Notes under the pieces: model-generated
The model's input: the letters and a program-made list of their open reading frames with translations, nothing else
The model's database searches: none
What the model was told of the DNA's origin: nothing
Shown here: positions 43,254 through 51,969 of the stretch, in pieces
How positions within the stretch are numbered: position 1 is the stretch's first letter
How the letters are laid out: every line of letters begins with the position of its first letter
Source: Mesorhizobium sp.
Lineage (GTDB): Bacteria > Pseudomonadota > Alphaproteobacteria > Rhizobiales > Rhizobiaceae
Length of the DNA stretch: 64,000 bases
Assembly (NCBI GenBank): GCA_004020645.1
Contig: SAQL01000010.1
Coordinates: 124,001-188,000 of the forward strand
Direction of reading: 5' to 3'
Translations under genes and position numbers: made by a program

Positions 43254-43886
43254 TCAGATGCGCGCGGCACCCAGCAGCTCGTCGACGAGCGCACCGCGGT
43301 CAGCCTGCGCAAGGAAATCCTCATGCGCGCGCAGCAGATTCATTCTCAGGAAGTTGAAGATATAATCGTAGTCGTTGGTCAGGAGGTTGGGGTGGATCGG
43401 TACCGTCTCGAAAACCGTTCGCGCCAGCGGCTCGGGGATTTCGCGCACCGGCCGCGGCGGACCGATCTGCGTGGCGGCGAGGCGCTGACGTATGAGCTCG
43501 GCGGCGTCCTCCCAGAAAGTGGGGGGCGAGCCCTCCGGAACGGCATATTTGGAGAAGCTTGCCAAGGCCACTTTTTCCAGCGCCGCCGGCAGGCCCCGCT
43601 GGCGCATGCCGGCGGGTTCGCGCAGCGCACCCTCCACCATTTCCGCCACGATGGCGTAGCACGCAGGGTAGGCGCGCCAGCGTGAATGGTTGAGCGCCGC
43701 CTGGAATTCATTCTCGCTGAACAGCTTCTGCCAGTAGACCCCTGCTCTGACCCGGCAGAACTCGACGATGCTTTTCTGCGCCAGGAAGGCGGCGCGCGAA
43801 TCCATGAAGTCAGCCAGATCGTCGACGTTGACGATCGGCTGTGGCTTGCGCAGGAACTGGGGCAACAGGTCGTTCAGCAGGCCCAT
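43254..43886 (-). CDS. conserved protein of unknown function
   Basis: This 210-residue, mostly helical soluble protein has no signal peptide. Distinct segments are GLLNDLLPQFLRKPQPIVNVDDLADFMDSRAAFLAQKS, RAGVYWQKLFSENEFQAAL and DYDYIFNFLRMNLLRAHEDFL. No domain is recognised. GGGAGAG precedes the ATG at 43886. It points away from the symporter operon, so their promoters share the 301-bp gap. Its place between the DUF294 gene and the symporter suggests a role with them. Confidence 0.65.
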   Translation of the reverse strand: MGLLNDLLPQFLRKPQPIVNVDDLADFMDSRAAFLAQKSIVEFCRVRAGVYWQKLFSENEFQAALNHSRWRAYPACYAIVAEMVEGALREPAGMRQRGLPAALEKVALASFSKYAVPEGSPPTFWEDAAELIRQRLAATQIGPPRPVREIPEPLARTVFETVPIHPNLLTNDYDYIFNFLRMNLLRAHEDFLAQADRGALVDELLGAARI

Positions 43887-43961
43887 GACGCTCTCCCTTC
43901 GGTTTGTTTCCAACCGATGTTGACCGTTTAGCCTCCGCCACGCTGCACCGCCAGCCCTCTT

Positions 43962-44014
43962 ACCGATTCAAGTCCGCTCACCGATTCTCCAGTCTTCCCA
44001 CCGATTCTAAAGTC
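43962..44014. repeat. three direct repeats ACCGATTC-(N2-4)-AGTC in the divergent promoter gap
   Basis: Copies start at 43962, 43980 and 44000, 18 and 20 bp apart, close to two helical turns. The consensus is ACCGATTCnnAGTC, with a shorter spacer in copy 1. They lie in the 301-bp gap (43887-44187) between the unknown gene and the symporter genes. Phased repeats of this kind typically bind a response regulator or activator. The rest of the gap holds nothing recognisable. Confidence 0.6.
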
Positions 44015-44187
44015 GTATGAACAGCAGCGACAATAAGTGATACTCCTACAAAGTTACGGTCGGCTGATTCTATACCTGGCCGCGACATATGCCGGAGGGC
44101 TTCCGCGTTAGCGGAAGAGGCAAGCTTTAAACGGCGCCTTGCGGTCGAGACGGTTCGCAAGCTGCCAACCAAGGGAGGGTTCAAGCT

Positions 44188-44442
44188 ATGGCGACGCCAG
44201 ACCGCGTAAGTTATTGGAACAAGACCAAGAGCCTCATGTTCACCATGCTGGGCCTGTGGGTATTCTTCGGTTACGTCATCCACATGTTCGTGGAGCAACT
44301 CAACACCATCGTCATTTTTGGCTTTCCGCTCGGCTTCTATATGGCTGCTCAGGGTTCGCTCATCGCCTTCGTCGTCATGCTGTTCTGGTTCGCACGGCGC
44401 CAGAACGCGATCGACGAAGAGCATGGCGTCCATGAAGATTGA
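44188..44442 (+). CDS. DUF4212 symporter small subunit
   Basis: This encodes 84 residues with two membrane helices (about 15-37 and 45-66) and the family pattern YWNKTKSLMFTMLGLWVFFGYVIHMF. DUF4212 proteins are encoded immediately before sodium:solute symporters of the VC_2705/ActP-like group and are thought to be their small subunit. The stop is 16 nt before the symporter start. GGGAGG precedes the ATG. Confidence 0.88.
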   Translation: MATPDRVSYWNKTKSLMFTMLGLWVFFGYVIHMFVEQLNTIVIFGFPLGFYMAAQGSLIAFVVMLFWFARRQNAIDEEHGVHED

Positions 44443-44457
44443 TCGGGGGGAACGTCA

Positions 44458-46323
44458 ATGGCTAATACGACATCTACCACCGCAGGCGGTGGCGACTTCA
44501 CCTCCAATCTCGGCCGCATCTACGGCATCTACACCGGCGGCTTCATAGCCTTCATCATCCTGATGGCTGTCTTGAGCGCCATGGGCGTCGAAAATGTTGT
44601 AATCGGCTATCTGTTCATGGGTTTTACCATCGTCATCTACGCGGTGATCGGCGTCCTGAGCCGTACCATGCACGTCGGCGAATATTACGTCGCCGGGCGT
44701 CGCGTACCGGCGCTCTACAACGGCATGGCGACTGGCGCCGACTGGATGTCAGCGGCCTCCTTCATCGGCATGGCCGGCTCGCTCTATCTGCTCGGCTATG
44801 ATGGTCTCGGATTCGTGCTCGGCTGGACCGGTGGCTACGTACTCGTGGCCATCCTCGTTGCGCCCTATCTGCGCAAGTTCGGCGCCTACACCGTTCCCGA
44901 CTTCCTCTCGGCGCGCTATGGCGGCAATCTTGCCCGCTTCATCGGCGTTATCGTTCTGTTCTCCTGCTCGTTTACCTATGTGGTCGCGCAGATTTTCGGC
45001 ACTGGCCTGATCTCGGCTCGCTTCCTTGGCATCGACTTCAACGTGGCAGTCTATGTCGGCCTGGCCGGCATTCTCGTCTGCTCGATGCTCGGCGGCATGC
45101 GCGCCGTCACCTGGACACAGGTCGCCCAGTACATCGTGCTGATCATCGCCTACCTGATCCCCGCCATCTGGATGTCGACGGTGAAGACGGGCATTCCTAT
45201 CCCGCAATTGATGCAGGGCCAGGCGCTGGCGAACATCACCGCGCTTGAGACGGCGCAGGGCATCGCGATTCATCACATCACCCCATTCGCGCATGGCGGC
45301 TATGATGCCAAGAACTACTTCCTGCTCATCCTCTGCCTGATGGTCGGCACCGCGTCGCTGCCGCACGTCCTGATGCGCTACTTCACCACCCCGTCGGTGC
45401 GTGAAGCGCGCGTCTCGGTCGCATGGTCGCTGCTGTTCATCTTCATCCTCTACTTCACCGCGCCCGCCTATGCCGCGTTCGCCAAGTGGACGATGCTCGA
45501 CCTGGTGGCGTCGGGCCTGACGCCTGAAAACATCGCCGAGAAAGCCGGATGGATGATGCGCTGGGCCGCAGCCGACAATACGCTCGTGCAGATCTGCGGC
45601 AAGGCGGCGACAGACACCGCGGCGATCGTCGCGGCCTGCGGCGAAAAGGGCGTGACGGCACTTTCGTTTGCCGACATCAACCTAAACGCCGACATGATCG
45701 TGCTGGCGACGCCGGAAATGGCCGGCATGCCTTACGTCATCTCGGGCCTCGTCGCCGCCGGCGGCCTTGCCGCCGCACTGTCGACGGCGGACGGCCTGCT
45801 GCTGGCCATCGCCAACGCGCTCAGCCACGACATCTACTACAAGATGATCGACCAGAATGCGCCTACGTCGCGGCGTCTGATCGTGTCCCGCATCTTGCTG
45901 GTTATGGTCGCGGTGCTGGCCGCCTACGTCGCGTCGACCAAGCCGTCGGACATCCTGTCGATGGTGTCGTGGGCGTTCTCGCTTGCGGCCGGCGGGCTGT
46001 TCCCGGCGCTGGTGCTCGGCGTCTGGTGGAAGCGGGCCAACTCGGCGGGCGCTGTCGCCGGCATGATCGCAGGCTTCGGCATCACCCTCTTCTATTTGGT
46101 GATGACCCAGTACGGCGCCGATTTCGACAAGGCGACGCCCAACATGGAACTGTGGTGGGGCGTGAAGAACATCTCGTCGGCGACCTTCGGACTGCCGGTG
46201 GGCTTCGCCGTAATGGTCATCGTCAGCCTTCTCACCAGGGCCCCGTCCCGGGCTATGCAGGATTTCATCGAGGAAATCCGCGTCCCTCGCGGCAAGCAGA
46301 TGATGGAAGAAAAGACTGCCTGA
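44458..46323 (+). CDS. sodium:solute symporter (VC_2705/ActP-like, probable monocarboxylate transporter)
   Basis: The 621-residue SSS-family protein has about 13 hydrophobic segments, including GNLARFIGVIVLFSCSFTYVVAQIFGTGLISARF and AALSTADGLLLAIANALSHDIYYKM (the conserved ADGLLL/ALSHDIY block of acetate-type symporters). It carries a roughly 90-residue extracellular insertion with two Cys before that block. Partners of DUF4212 proteins transport acetate, lactate or pyruvate; the exact substrate is unknown. A strong hairpin terminator follows the gene. Confidence 0.9.
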   Translation: MANTTSTTAGGGDFTSNLGRIYGIYTGGFIAFIILMAVLSAMGVENVVIGYLFMGFTIVIYAVIGVLSRTMHVGEYYVAGRRVPALYNGMATGADWMSAASFIGMAGSLYLLGYDGLGFVLGWTGGYVLVAILVAPYLRKFGAYTVPDFLSARYGGNLARFIGVIVLFSCSFTYVVAQIFGTGLISARFLGIDFNVAVYVGLAGILVCSMLGGMRAVTWTQVAQYIVLIIAYLIPAIWMSTVKTGIPIPQLMQGQALANITALETAQGIAIHHITPFAHGGYDAKNYFLLILCLMVGTASLPHVLMRYFTTPSVREARVSVAWSLLFIFILYFTAPAYAAFAKWTMLDLVASGLTPENIAEKAGWMMRWAAADNTLVQICGKAATDTAAIVAACGEKGVTALSFADINLNADMIVLATPEMAGMPYVISGLVAAGGLAAALSTADGLLLAIANALSHDIYYKMIDQNAPTSRRLIVSRILLVMVAVLAAYVASTKPSDILSMVSWAFSLAAGGLFPALVLGVWWKRANSAGAVAGMIAGFGITLFYLVMTQYGADFDKATPNMELWWGVKNISSATFGLPVGFAVMVIVSLLTRAPSRAMQDFIEEIRVPRGKQMMEEKTA

Positions 46324-46347
46324 TAGCGCATAGCGATCGGCGCTCGA

Positions 46348-46380
46348 AGCGGGGTCCGGCGACGGACCCCGCTTTCATTT
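46348..46380 (+). terminator. rho-independent terminator after the symporter
   Basis: An 11-bp perfect stem AGCGGGGTCCG / CGGACCCCGCT with a GCGA loop (46348-46373) is followed by TTCATTT. It lies 25 nt after the symporter stop and before the next gene, so the DUF4212-symporter unit probably ends here. Confidence 0.85.
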
Positions 46381-46431
46381 CGGGGGCGTCGCTGGCATAA
46401 CGCGGCGCCACCGCTGCTTGGAAAATCCCAC

Positions 46432-46740
46432 ATGAACGATTTCTGGTCCTACTGGTATTTCCACATACCGAATTTCATTCTTGCCGCGGTGATGTACACG
46501 CTGATGGGGCGTCTCCTGCTCGGTCTCTTCGTGCCCGAAAGCTGGGACAACTACATCTGGCGCTTCTTCAAGACCGTCACTGATCCCTTCCTGCGGATCG
46601 TGCGGACCATCACGCCGTCGGTCCTGACCCAGCCGGTGGTGATCGTCTTCAGCGTGCTCTGGCTTATGGCCTTGCGCATCGGATATCTCATCTTGCTGAT
46701 CAATGTCGGCATTGCGCCGATGGCTTCACAGGGGGGGTGA
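46432..46740 (+). CDS. small membrane protein (YggT-like topology)
   Basis: This encodes 102 residues with an N-terminal hydrophobic segment (about 13-32) and a C-terminal one (about 64-92). The loop FFKTVTDPFLRIVRTITPSVL recalls the xxPFLRxxRxxxP loop of YggT proteins, though similarity is weak. It is followed after 4 nt by another small membrane protein gene. The pair comes after the symporter terminator and so probably has its own promoter within 46374-46431. Confidence 0.6.
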   Translation: MNDFWSYWYFHIPNFILAAVMYTLMGRLLLGLFVPESWDNYIWRFFKTVTDPFLRIVRTITPSVLTQPVVIVFSVLWLMALRIGYLILLINVGIAPMASQGG

Positions 46741-46744
46741 GGCA

Positions 46745-47065
46745 ATGGACAGAAATGCTCTTGTGCCGGTCATGGCGGTCGCCATCGTCAACGGTATCTT
46801 TTCGCCGTGGGTGCTGATGGTGTTCCTGTTCTATCCTGTCTGGTATCCGGCCTGGGCGCCTCCCTTAAGCCAGATCGTTTACATGGCAAGTGCGCTGATC
46901 CTGTCGACGATGACGATCATGCTCGCCGGCGTGCCGGCCGCGCTCTACGAGCGCTGGTCGGCGCACCCCAGGAGCATCGTCGTCTCGTCTATCTGGCTTG
47001 CCGGCACGGTTTTGTTGACGCTGCCGGCGCTGCCGAATGTGATGCGGGCGCTAAGCGGCGGCTGA
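46745..47065 (+). CDS. small membrane protein with three hydrophobic segments
   Basis: This encodes 106 residues with hydrophobic segments at about 6-30, 40-66 and 78-98 and few charged residues. No family is recognised. GGGGGGTGAGG lies just before the ATG at 46745. The gene is 4 nt after the previous stop, so the two are coupled and may form a small membrane complex. The BMP transporter genes converge on it from the right. Confidence 0.55.
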   Translation: MDRNALVPVMAVAIVNGIFSPWVLMVFLFYPVWYPAWAPPLSQIVYMASALILSTMTIMLAGVPAALYERWSAHPRSIVVSSIWLAGTVLLTLPALPNVMRALSGG

Positions 47066-47083
47066 TAGTTTCGCCCCAGCCTG

Positions 47084-48028
47084 TCAGCGTTCCTCCCGAC
47101 GGAACGGCTTGAGCAGCGCCGAAGGCGCGACGGCATTGCGCGACATCACGGCCATGGCGACGATGGTGAAGATGAAGGGCAGCATCAGGAACGCCTCATA
47201 GGGGATGTGGCCGAGCCCGCTCGCCTGCATGCGCAGTTGCAAGGCATCGACGAAGGCGAACAGCAGGGCGGCCCCTGCCGAACGCCAGGGATCCCAGCGG
47301 CCGAAGACAACCAGCGCGATCGCCACCCAGCCACGCCCGGAGACAAGGCCGAAGGTGAATGCGTTGAACTGCACCATCGACAGGAATGCCCCGGCCAGCC
47401 CCATCAGCGCACCGCCGAGGATCACCGCCTGGAAGCGCGTGGCGATGACGCCGACGCCGGCCGAATCGGCGGCGCGTGGATTTTCGCCGACCATGCGCAC
47501 CGAAAGGCCCCACGGCGTCCGGTAGAGCACGAAGGCGGCCAGGGGAACGGCTGCCATCGCCATGTAGACCAGCGAAAACTGGTTGAATACCGCCGGTCCG
47601 AGCACCGGGATGTCGGAGAGAACAGGGATCGGCAGCGTTTCGAAACTCTTGATGCTGGGCGGCACCGATTGCTGGCCGAAGATCAGCCGGTAGAGGAAAT
47701 AGGCCAGGCCCGACGAGAACAGCGTGACGCCGATGCCGCAGACATGCTGGCTGAGGCCGAGCGCCACCGTAAACAGCGCATGCACGGCACCCATCAGCGC
47801 ACCGGTCAGCATCGCCGCAAGCACGCCAAGCCACAGGCTGCCGCTGAGGCTCGTCGCTGTGAAGCCGGTCATCGCCGACAACAGCATGATGCCTTCGATG
47901 CCGAGATTGAGCACGCCGGCCCGCTCGGAGAACATCTCGCCCAGCGTTGCGAAAGCCAAAGGCGTGGCAATGCGGATGATCGCGGCGAGGAAGCCGACCT
48001 GAAAAATCTGTTCGAGCACCACGCTCAT
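47084..48028 (-). CDS. nucleoside-type ABC transporter permease, second (YufQ/NupQ-like)
   Basis: This 314-residue polytopic permease of the BPD_transp_2 family belongs with BMP-type binding proteins: LGEMFSERAGVLNLGIEGIMLLSAMTGF, VGENPRAADSAGVGV and GRGWVAIALVVFGRWDPWRSAG. The start at 48028 overlaps the preceding permease stop (ATGA). Open reading continues upstream in this frame but it lies inside the first permease gene and is not used. It is the last gene of the unit. Confidence 0.88.
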   Translation of the reverse strand: MSVVLEQIFQVGFLAAIIRIATPLAFATLGEMFSERAGVLNLGIEGIMLLSAMTGFTATSLSGSLWLGVLAAMLTGALMGAVHALFTVALGLSQHVCGIGVTLFSSGLAYFLYRLIFGQQSVPPSIKSFETLPIPVLSDIPVLGPAVFNQFSLVYMAMAAVPLAAFVLYRTPWGLSVRMVGENPRAADSAGVGVIATRFQAVILGGALMGLAGAFLSMVQFNAFTFGLVSGRGWVAIALVVFGRWDPWRSAGAALLFAFVDALQLRMQASGLGHIPYEAFLMLPFIFTIVAMAVMSRNAVAPSALLKPFRREER

Positions 48029-49080
48029 CGTGCGGCTCCGACGCGGCGAACGCGGTAAGCGGTGAACAGCAGCGCCACCAGCATGGCGAGCAGCGCGGTT
48101 CCCTGGATGACATCGCTGAGGAAGGCGGGAACGCCGGTCGCCCGCGACATCGCCTCGGCGCCGGTCATGACAGCGGCGAGGAAGAGCGCCGCCGGCACCA
48201 CGCCGAGCGGATTGAGCCTCGCCAGCATGGCGACGACAATGCCGGAATAGCCATAGCCCGGCGAGATGTCGCTCATCACCTGGAAATGCACGCCGCCGAC
48301 CTCGCCGACCCCGGCAAGGCCGGCCAGCGCGCCGGACAGCAGCGCCGTCGAGATCAGCACCCGCTCGACATGGATGCCGCCATAGCGCGCGGCCTCGGGA
48401 TTCTCGCCGACGACCCTGATCCTGAAGCCGAGCGTCGTGCGCGCAATCAGGAACCAGATGACCGGCGCGGCAAGGAAAGCCGCCACGACGCCGAGATGCA
48501 GCCGCGTGCCTTCGAGCAGCACCGGGAAATTCGCTGAATCCTCGATCGGCGGCGAGATCGGGTAGCCGCTGAAACTGTCTTTCCACGGGCCTTCGATCAG
48601 CGCCATCAGGCCGTAGAAGATGACTGAGTTGAGCAGCAGCGAGCTGACCACGTCATCAACCCTGAATTTTACGCGCAGAGTCGCCGGCACCAAGGCGACT
48701 GCCGCACCGGCGGCAGCGCCCGCCAATGCCATGAGAAGCATGGCGAGTGGCCCCGGCATCGGGATCGCGCCGACGGCGCAGCTCGCCACCGCACCGGCAA
48801 GCAACTGCCCCTCGGCGCCGATGTTCCAGAATTTGGCGCGGAAGGCGACGGCGACGGCAAGTCCGGTAAAGATCATCGGGGTCGCGCGCACCAGCGTTTC
48901 GGTGATCGCGTAACTATCGCCGAGCGACGCCGAGAACATCACGCCATAGGCTTCGATGACGCCGGCGCCGGCCAGCGCGATGAGGCCGCTGCACAGCACC
49001 AATGTCGCGCCGATCGCCAGCAGCGGCAGGGCGAGATTGAACCAGCCGGGCGTGCTGGTGCGGGCTTCGAGGCGAAACAT
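48025..49080 (-). CDS. nucleoside-type ABC transporter permease, first (YufP/NupP-like)
   Basis: This is a 351-residue polytopic permease with the family block AFRAKFWNIGAEGQLLAGAV, VDDVVSSLLLNSVIFYGL, VGENPEAARYGGI and GYGYSGIVVAMLARLNPLG. It pairs with the second permease to form the channel for a nucleoside or related compound. Its ATG shares bases with the ATPase stop (TGATG). Confidence 0.88.
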   Translation of the reverse strand: MFRLEARTSTPGWFNLALPLLAIGATLVLCSGLIALAGAGVIEAYGVMFSASLGDSYAITETLVRATPMIFTGLAVAVAFRAKFWNIGAEGQLLAGAVASCAVGAIPMPGPLAMLLMALAGAAAGAAVALVPATLRVKFRVDDVVSSLLLNSVIFYGLMALIEGPWKDSFSGYPISPPIEDSANFPVLLEGTRLHLGVVAAFLAAPVIWFLIARTTLGFRIRVVGENPEAARYGGIHVERVLISTALLSGALAGLAGVGEVGGVHFQVMSDISPGYGYSGIVVAMLARLNPLGVVPAALFLAAVMTGAEAMSRATGVPAFLSDVIQGTALLAMLVALLFTAYRVRRVGAAR

Positions 49081-50591
49081 CAACTATGGCCCTCCGCCCC
49101 GGTCATCATCAGGCCGAGCCGCGCAATGGTGGCGTCGGCGCTGTCGAGCGTGCCGACGATACGTCCCTCATAGATCACCGCAATGCGGTCGCAGAGCATG
49201 AGCAGCTCTTCGAGATCCTCGCCGAGGACGATGATGCCGCAGCCCCTGGCACGCATGTCGAGGAACTTCTCGTGGATGAAGCGCGCCGCACCAATGTCGA
49301 GGCCGCGCGTCGGCTGCGACACGATCAGCACCTTGGGGTCGAAGGCGAGCTCACGCGCCAGCAGCGCCTTTTGCAGATTGCCGCCGGACAGCGCCCCGGC
49401 CCGCGTCATCGGCCCGGGGCAGCGTATGTCATATGCCTTGATCTGCGCCTCGGCGAAGGCGCGGATAGCGTCGGGCCTGAGCAGGCCGTTGCGGCTGAAC
49501 GCATCGGTGCCGATGCGCGGCAGAACCATCGAGTCGGCAAGCGGCAGATTGGTGACCAGCCCGGTCGTCATCCGGTCTTCCGGAATGCGCCCGAGACCGA
49601 GCGCCTGCACCTCGCGCGGCGAGAACCGCGAGACCATTTTGCCGGCTATCGTCAACCGGCCGGCATCGGGCGCTCGAATGCCGGAGATCACCTCGGCCAG
49701 CGCCCGTTGGCCATTGCCCGCGACACCGGCAATGCCGAGGATCTCGCCTGCACGCACTGAGAGTGAGACGTCGCGCAGCGCCATGCCGGAATGGCGCGAG
49801 GTCGAGATGCCGTCAAGCGTCAGCACAGCCTCACCTGGCGTGGATGGTCCCCTGGCCGGCGGAACGATCTCATGGCCACACATCAGCCGCGCCATTTCCG
49901 AGGACGTCGTGCTGGCAGGTGCGTCGACGCGCCCGGTCACGCGGCCATGCCGCAGCACCACACAGCGATGGGTCAGCGCCCTGACCTCGTTGAGCTTATG
50001 CGAGATGAAGATGATGCCGAGACCCTGGGCCGCCATCGACCGCAGCGCCGAAAACAGCCCGTCGACCTCTGTCGGCGCCAGCACCGCCGTCGGCTCGTCG
50101 AGGATCAGCAGCCTTGCACCGCGAAACAACGCTTTGACGATTTCGAGCCGCTGCTGCTCGCCGATCGACAACGCCGAGACGGGAAGGTCCGGATCAAGCG
50201 TGAGGCCATGCTGGCGGCCGATCTCGTTGAGCCGCGCCCGCCCGCCGGCCCGATCGATCCGGCCCGATTTGCCGGGAATGCCGATCAGCAGGTTTTCCAG
50301 CACCGAGAGCCGCGGTGCCAGATGAAAGTGCTGGTGCACCATGCCGATGCCGGCGGCAAGCGCATCGGCCGAGCTGTTGATCGTCGCCGGCCGGCCCTGG
50401 ACCAGGATCTCGCCGGCGTCCGGCGCATAAGCGCCGAACAGCACGTTCATCAGCGTCGTCTTGCCGGCACCGTTTTCGCCCAGCAGCCCGAGAATCTCGC
50501 CCGGCGCAACGCTGAGATCGACGGCTTCGTTCGCCATGACGGCGCCGAAGCTCTTGGAGATGCCGCGCATTTCGATGAGAGGGGCGGGCAT
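49080..50591 (-). CDS. nucleoside-type ABC transporter ATP-binding protein (two ABC domains)
   Basis: The 503-residue double ATPase has domain 1 motifs GENGAGKTT, LSIGEQQRLEIVKAL and LLILDEPTAVLAP, and domain 2 with degenerate Walker A (GVAGNGQRAL), LSGGNLQKALLAREL and VLIVSQPTRGLDIG. The second Walker B has Ser-Gln in place of the usual Asp-Glu/Gln. This layout is standard for BMP-family importers. An ATG at 50591 is used. A TTG two codons earlier is better spaced from AGGAG and may be the true start. Confidence 0.88.
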   Translation of the reverse strand: MPAPLIEMRGISKSFGAVMANEAVDLSVAPGEILGLLGENGAGKTTLMNVLFGAYAPDAGEILVQGRPATINSSADALAAGIGMVHQHFHLAPRLSVLENLLIGIPGKSGRIDRAGGRARLNEIGRQHGLTLDPDLPVSALSIGEQQRLEIVKALFRGARLLILDEPTAVLAPTEVDGLFSALRSMAAQGLGIIFISHKLNEVRALTHRCVVLRHGRVTGRVDAPASTTSSEMARLMCGHEIVPPARGPSTPGEAVLTLDGISTSRHSGMALRDVSLSVRAGEILGIAGVAGNGQRALAEVISGIRAPDAGRLTIAGKMVSRFSPREVQALGLGRIPEDRMTTGLVTNLPLADSMVLPRIGTDAFSRNGLLRPDAIRAFAEAQIKAYDIRCPGPMTRAGALSGGNLQKALLARELAFDPKVLIVSQPTRGLDIGAARFIHEKFLDMRARGCGIIVLGEDLEELLMLCDRIAVIYEGRIVGTLDSADATIARLGLMMTGAEGHS

Positions 50592-50627
50592 TGACAAGGG
50601 TGCTCCTGGTGGGAGATGGCGCTGATA

Positions 50628-50766
50628 TCCCTCCCCCTCGAGGGGAGGGTGCCGAGCGAAGCGAGGCGGGAGGGGTCATCTCAGCTGCCTCGACCTTTAG
50701 ACCGATATAAGGATGGAGCGCGTCACAGCCCTTCAGGCCACCTCCCCTCAAGGGGGAGGGCTGCGC
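50628..50766. repeat. inverted-repeat pair between binding-protein and ATPase genes
   Basis: Hairpins at 50628-50649 (TCCCTCCCCCTCGAGGGGAG) and about 50740-50760 (CACCTCCCCTCAAGGGGGAG) bracket GAGCGAAGCGAGGCGGGAGG. It lies at the same relative position, after the binding-protein gene, as the family A repeats in the two other ABC operons, although the sequence is a different family. Confidence 0.7.
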
Positions 50767-50769
50767 CGC

Positions 50770-51801
50770 TCAATCCGAAACCGGCGTGTCCTCGTCGACG
50801 TTGACGCGGAAATTGCCGTCGAGGATTTCTGCCTTTTTCTTTTCGACCAGCTCCTTGACGTCGGCGGGCAGCGTCTTGTCGAATTTGTGATACGGCGCCA
50901 GAAAGGAGCCGCCCTTGGCCATGCGCGAGAAATCGCCGTAGTCCTGCGCGGTGAAGACACCGGCCTTGACCAGCTTGATCGCGTGCTCGACCGTCGGATA
51001 CATGTCCCAGACCGGGCCGGTGATCACCGTGTCCGGGCCGAGGCTCGACTGGTCGGACATGTTGGAGATGGCGAGAATCTTCCTCTCGACCGCCGCTTCG
51101 ATGACGCCGAAGCGTTCGGCATAGATCACGTCGACGCCGGCGTCGATCTGGGCGATAGCCGCTTCCTTCGCCTTTGGCGGGTCGAAGAAAGAGCCGATGA
51201 ACGCGACCTTCCTCTTGATGTCAGGGTTGACCTCCCGGGCGCCGGCAAAGAAGGCATTGACCAGCCGGTTCACTTCCGGAATGCCCATCGCCGCAACGGC
51301 GCCAATCGTGCCTGATTTCGACATCTTTCCGGCGATCAGCCCGGAGAGATAGGCCGGCTCGTGGATCCAGTTGTCGAAGACTGCGAAATTCGGCTCGGCC
51401 GGCCCGGCGCCGGAGCCGAACAGGAAGGCGACCTTCGGAAACTGCTTGGCGGTGCGGCGGGATTCGCGTTCGGCGGCGAAAGCATCGCCCAACACCAGCT
51501 CATAGCCGCCTTGCGCATATTCGCGCATGACACGGCTGAAATCGGCCGTCTGCACCTTCTCCGACCATTTGTATTCGATGCCGAGTTCCTTCTCGGCCCT
51601 CTGCAGGGCGACGTGGATCTGGTGGACCCAAGGCTCCTCAGTCGGCGTGGCGAAGATCGCCGCCACCTTCAGCTTCTTGTCCTGTGCCAAGGCATGGCGC
51701 GGCAGCATGGCTGCCGCCAGGCCGAGCGCGCCGAGTTCCAGCACGTTGCGCCGCGAAAGTCCTTCGCGTTTCGATTGCATTTTGCTCTTCCCATTTTCCA
51801 T
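50770..51801 (-). CDS. BMP family ABC transporter binding protein
   Basis: This encodes 343 residues with a Tat-like signal (LSRRNVLELGALGLAAAML, cleavage after ALA). The mature BMP/PnrA-like sequence contains KVAAIFATPTEEPWVHQIHVAL, DNWIHEPAYLSGLIAGKMSKSGTIGAV and GVDVIYAERFGV. These proteins bind purine nucleosides or other ring compounds; the ligand here is not determinable. The ATG at 51801 follows GAGGGG; another ATG seven codons later also has a good site. It leads the ABC operon, 168 nt from the oxidase gene. Confidence 0.88.
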   Translation of the reverse strand: MENGKSKMQSKREGLSRRNVLELGALGLAAAMLPRHALAQDKKLKVAAIFATPTEEPWVHQIHVALQRAEKELGIEYKWSEKVQTADFSRVMREYAQGGYELVLGDAFAAERESRRTAKQFPKVAFLFGSGAGPAEPNFAVFDNWIHEPAYLSGLIAGKMSKSGTIGAVAAMGIPEVNRLVNAFFAGAREVNPDIKRKVAFIGSFFDPPKAKEAAIAQIDAGVDVIYAERFGVIEAAVERKILAISNMSDQSSLGPDTVITGPVWDMYPTVEHAIKLVKAGVFTAQDYGDFSRMAKGGSFLAPYHKFDKTLPADVKELVEKKKAEILDGNFRVNVDEDTPVSD

Positions 51802-51969
51802 TGCATGCCCCTCTGATTGCCGCCGCGTCGAGCCGGCTGTTTCTTTGAACTATCAGCGAGGGAACTATGGAACGGAGCCCCACCTTTGTCCACATGGTCA
51901 AATTTGCCGGCGGAAAGCTGCAGCTGGCCGCCCTCCGTCACAACCACGGCGGCAGTGGATCGCTTGCGC

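Noticed and set aside
48029..48586. Upstream extension of the second BMP-type permease
   Set aside because: The region is coding in another frame for the first permease, and the ATGA overlap gives a natural start at 48028.
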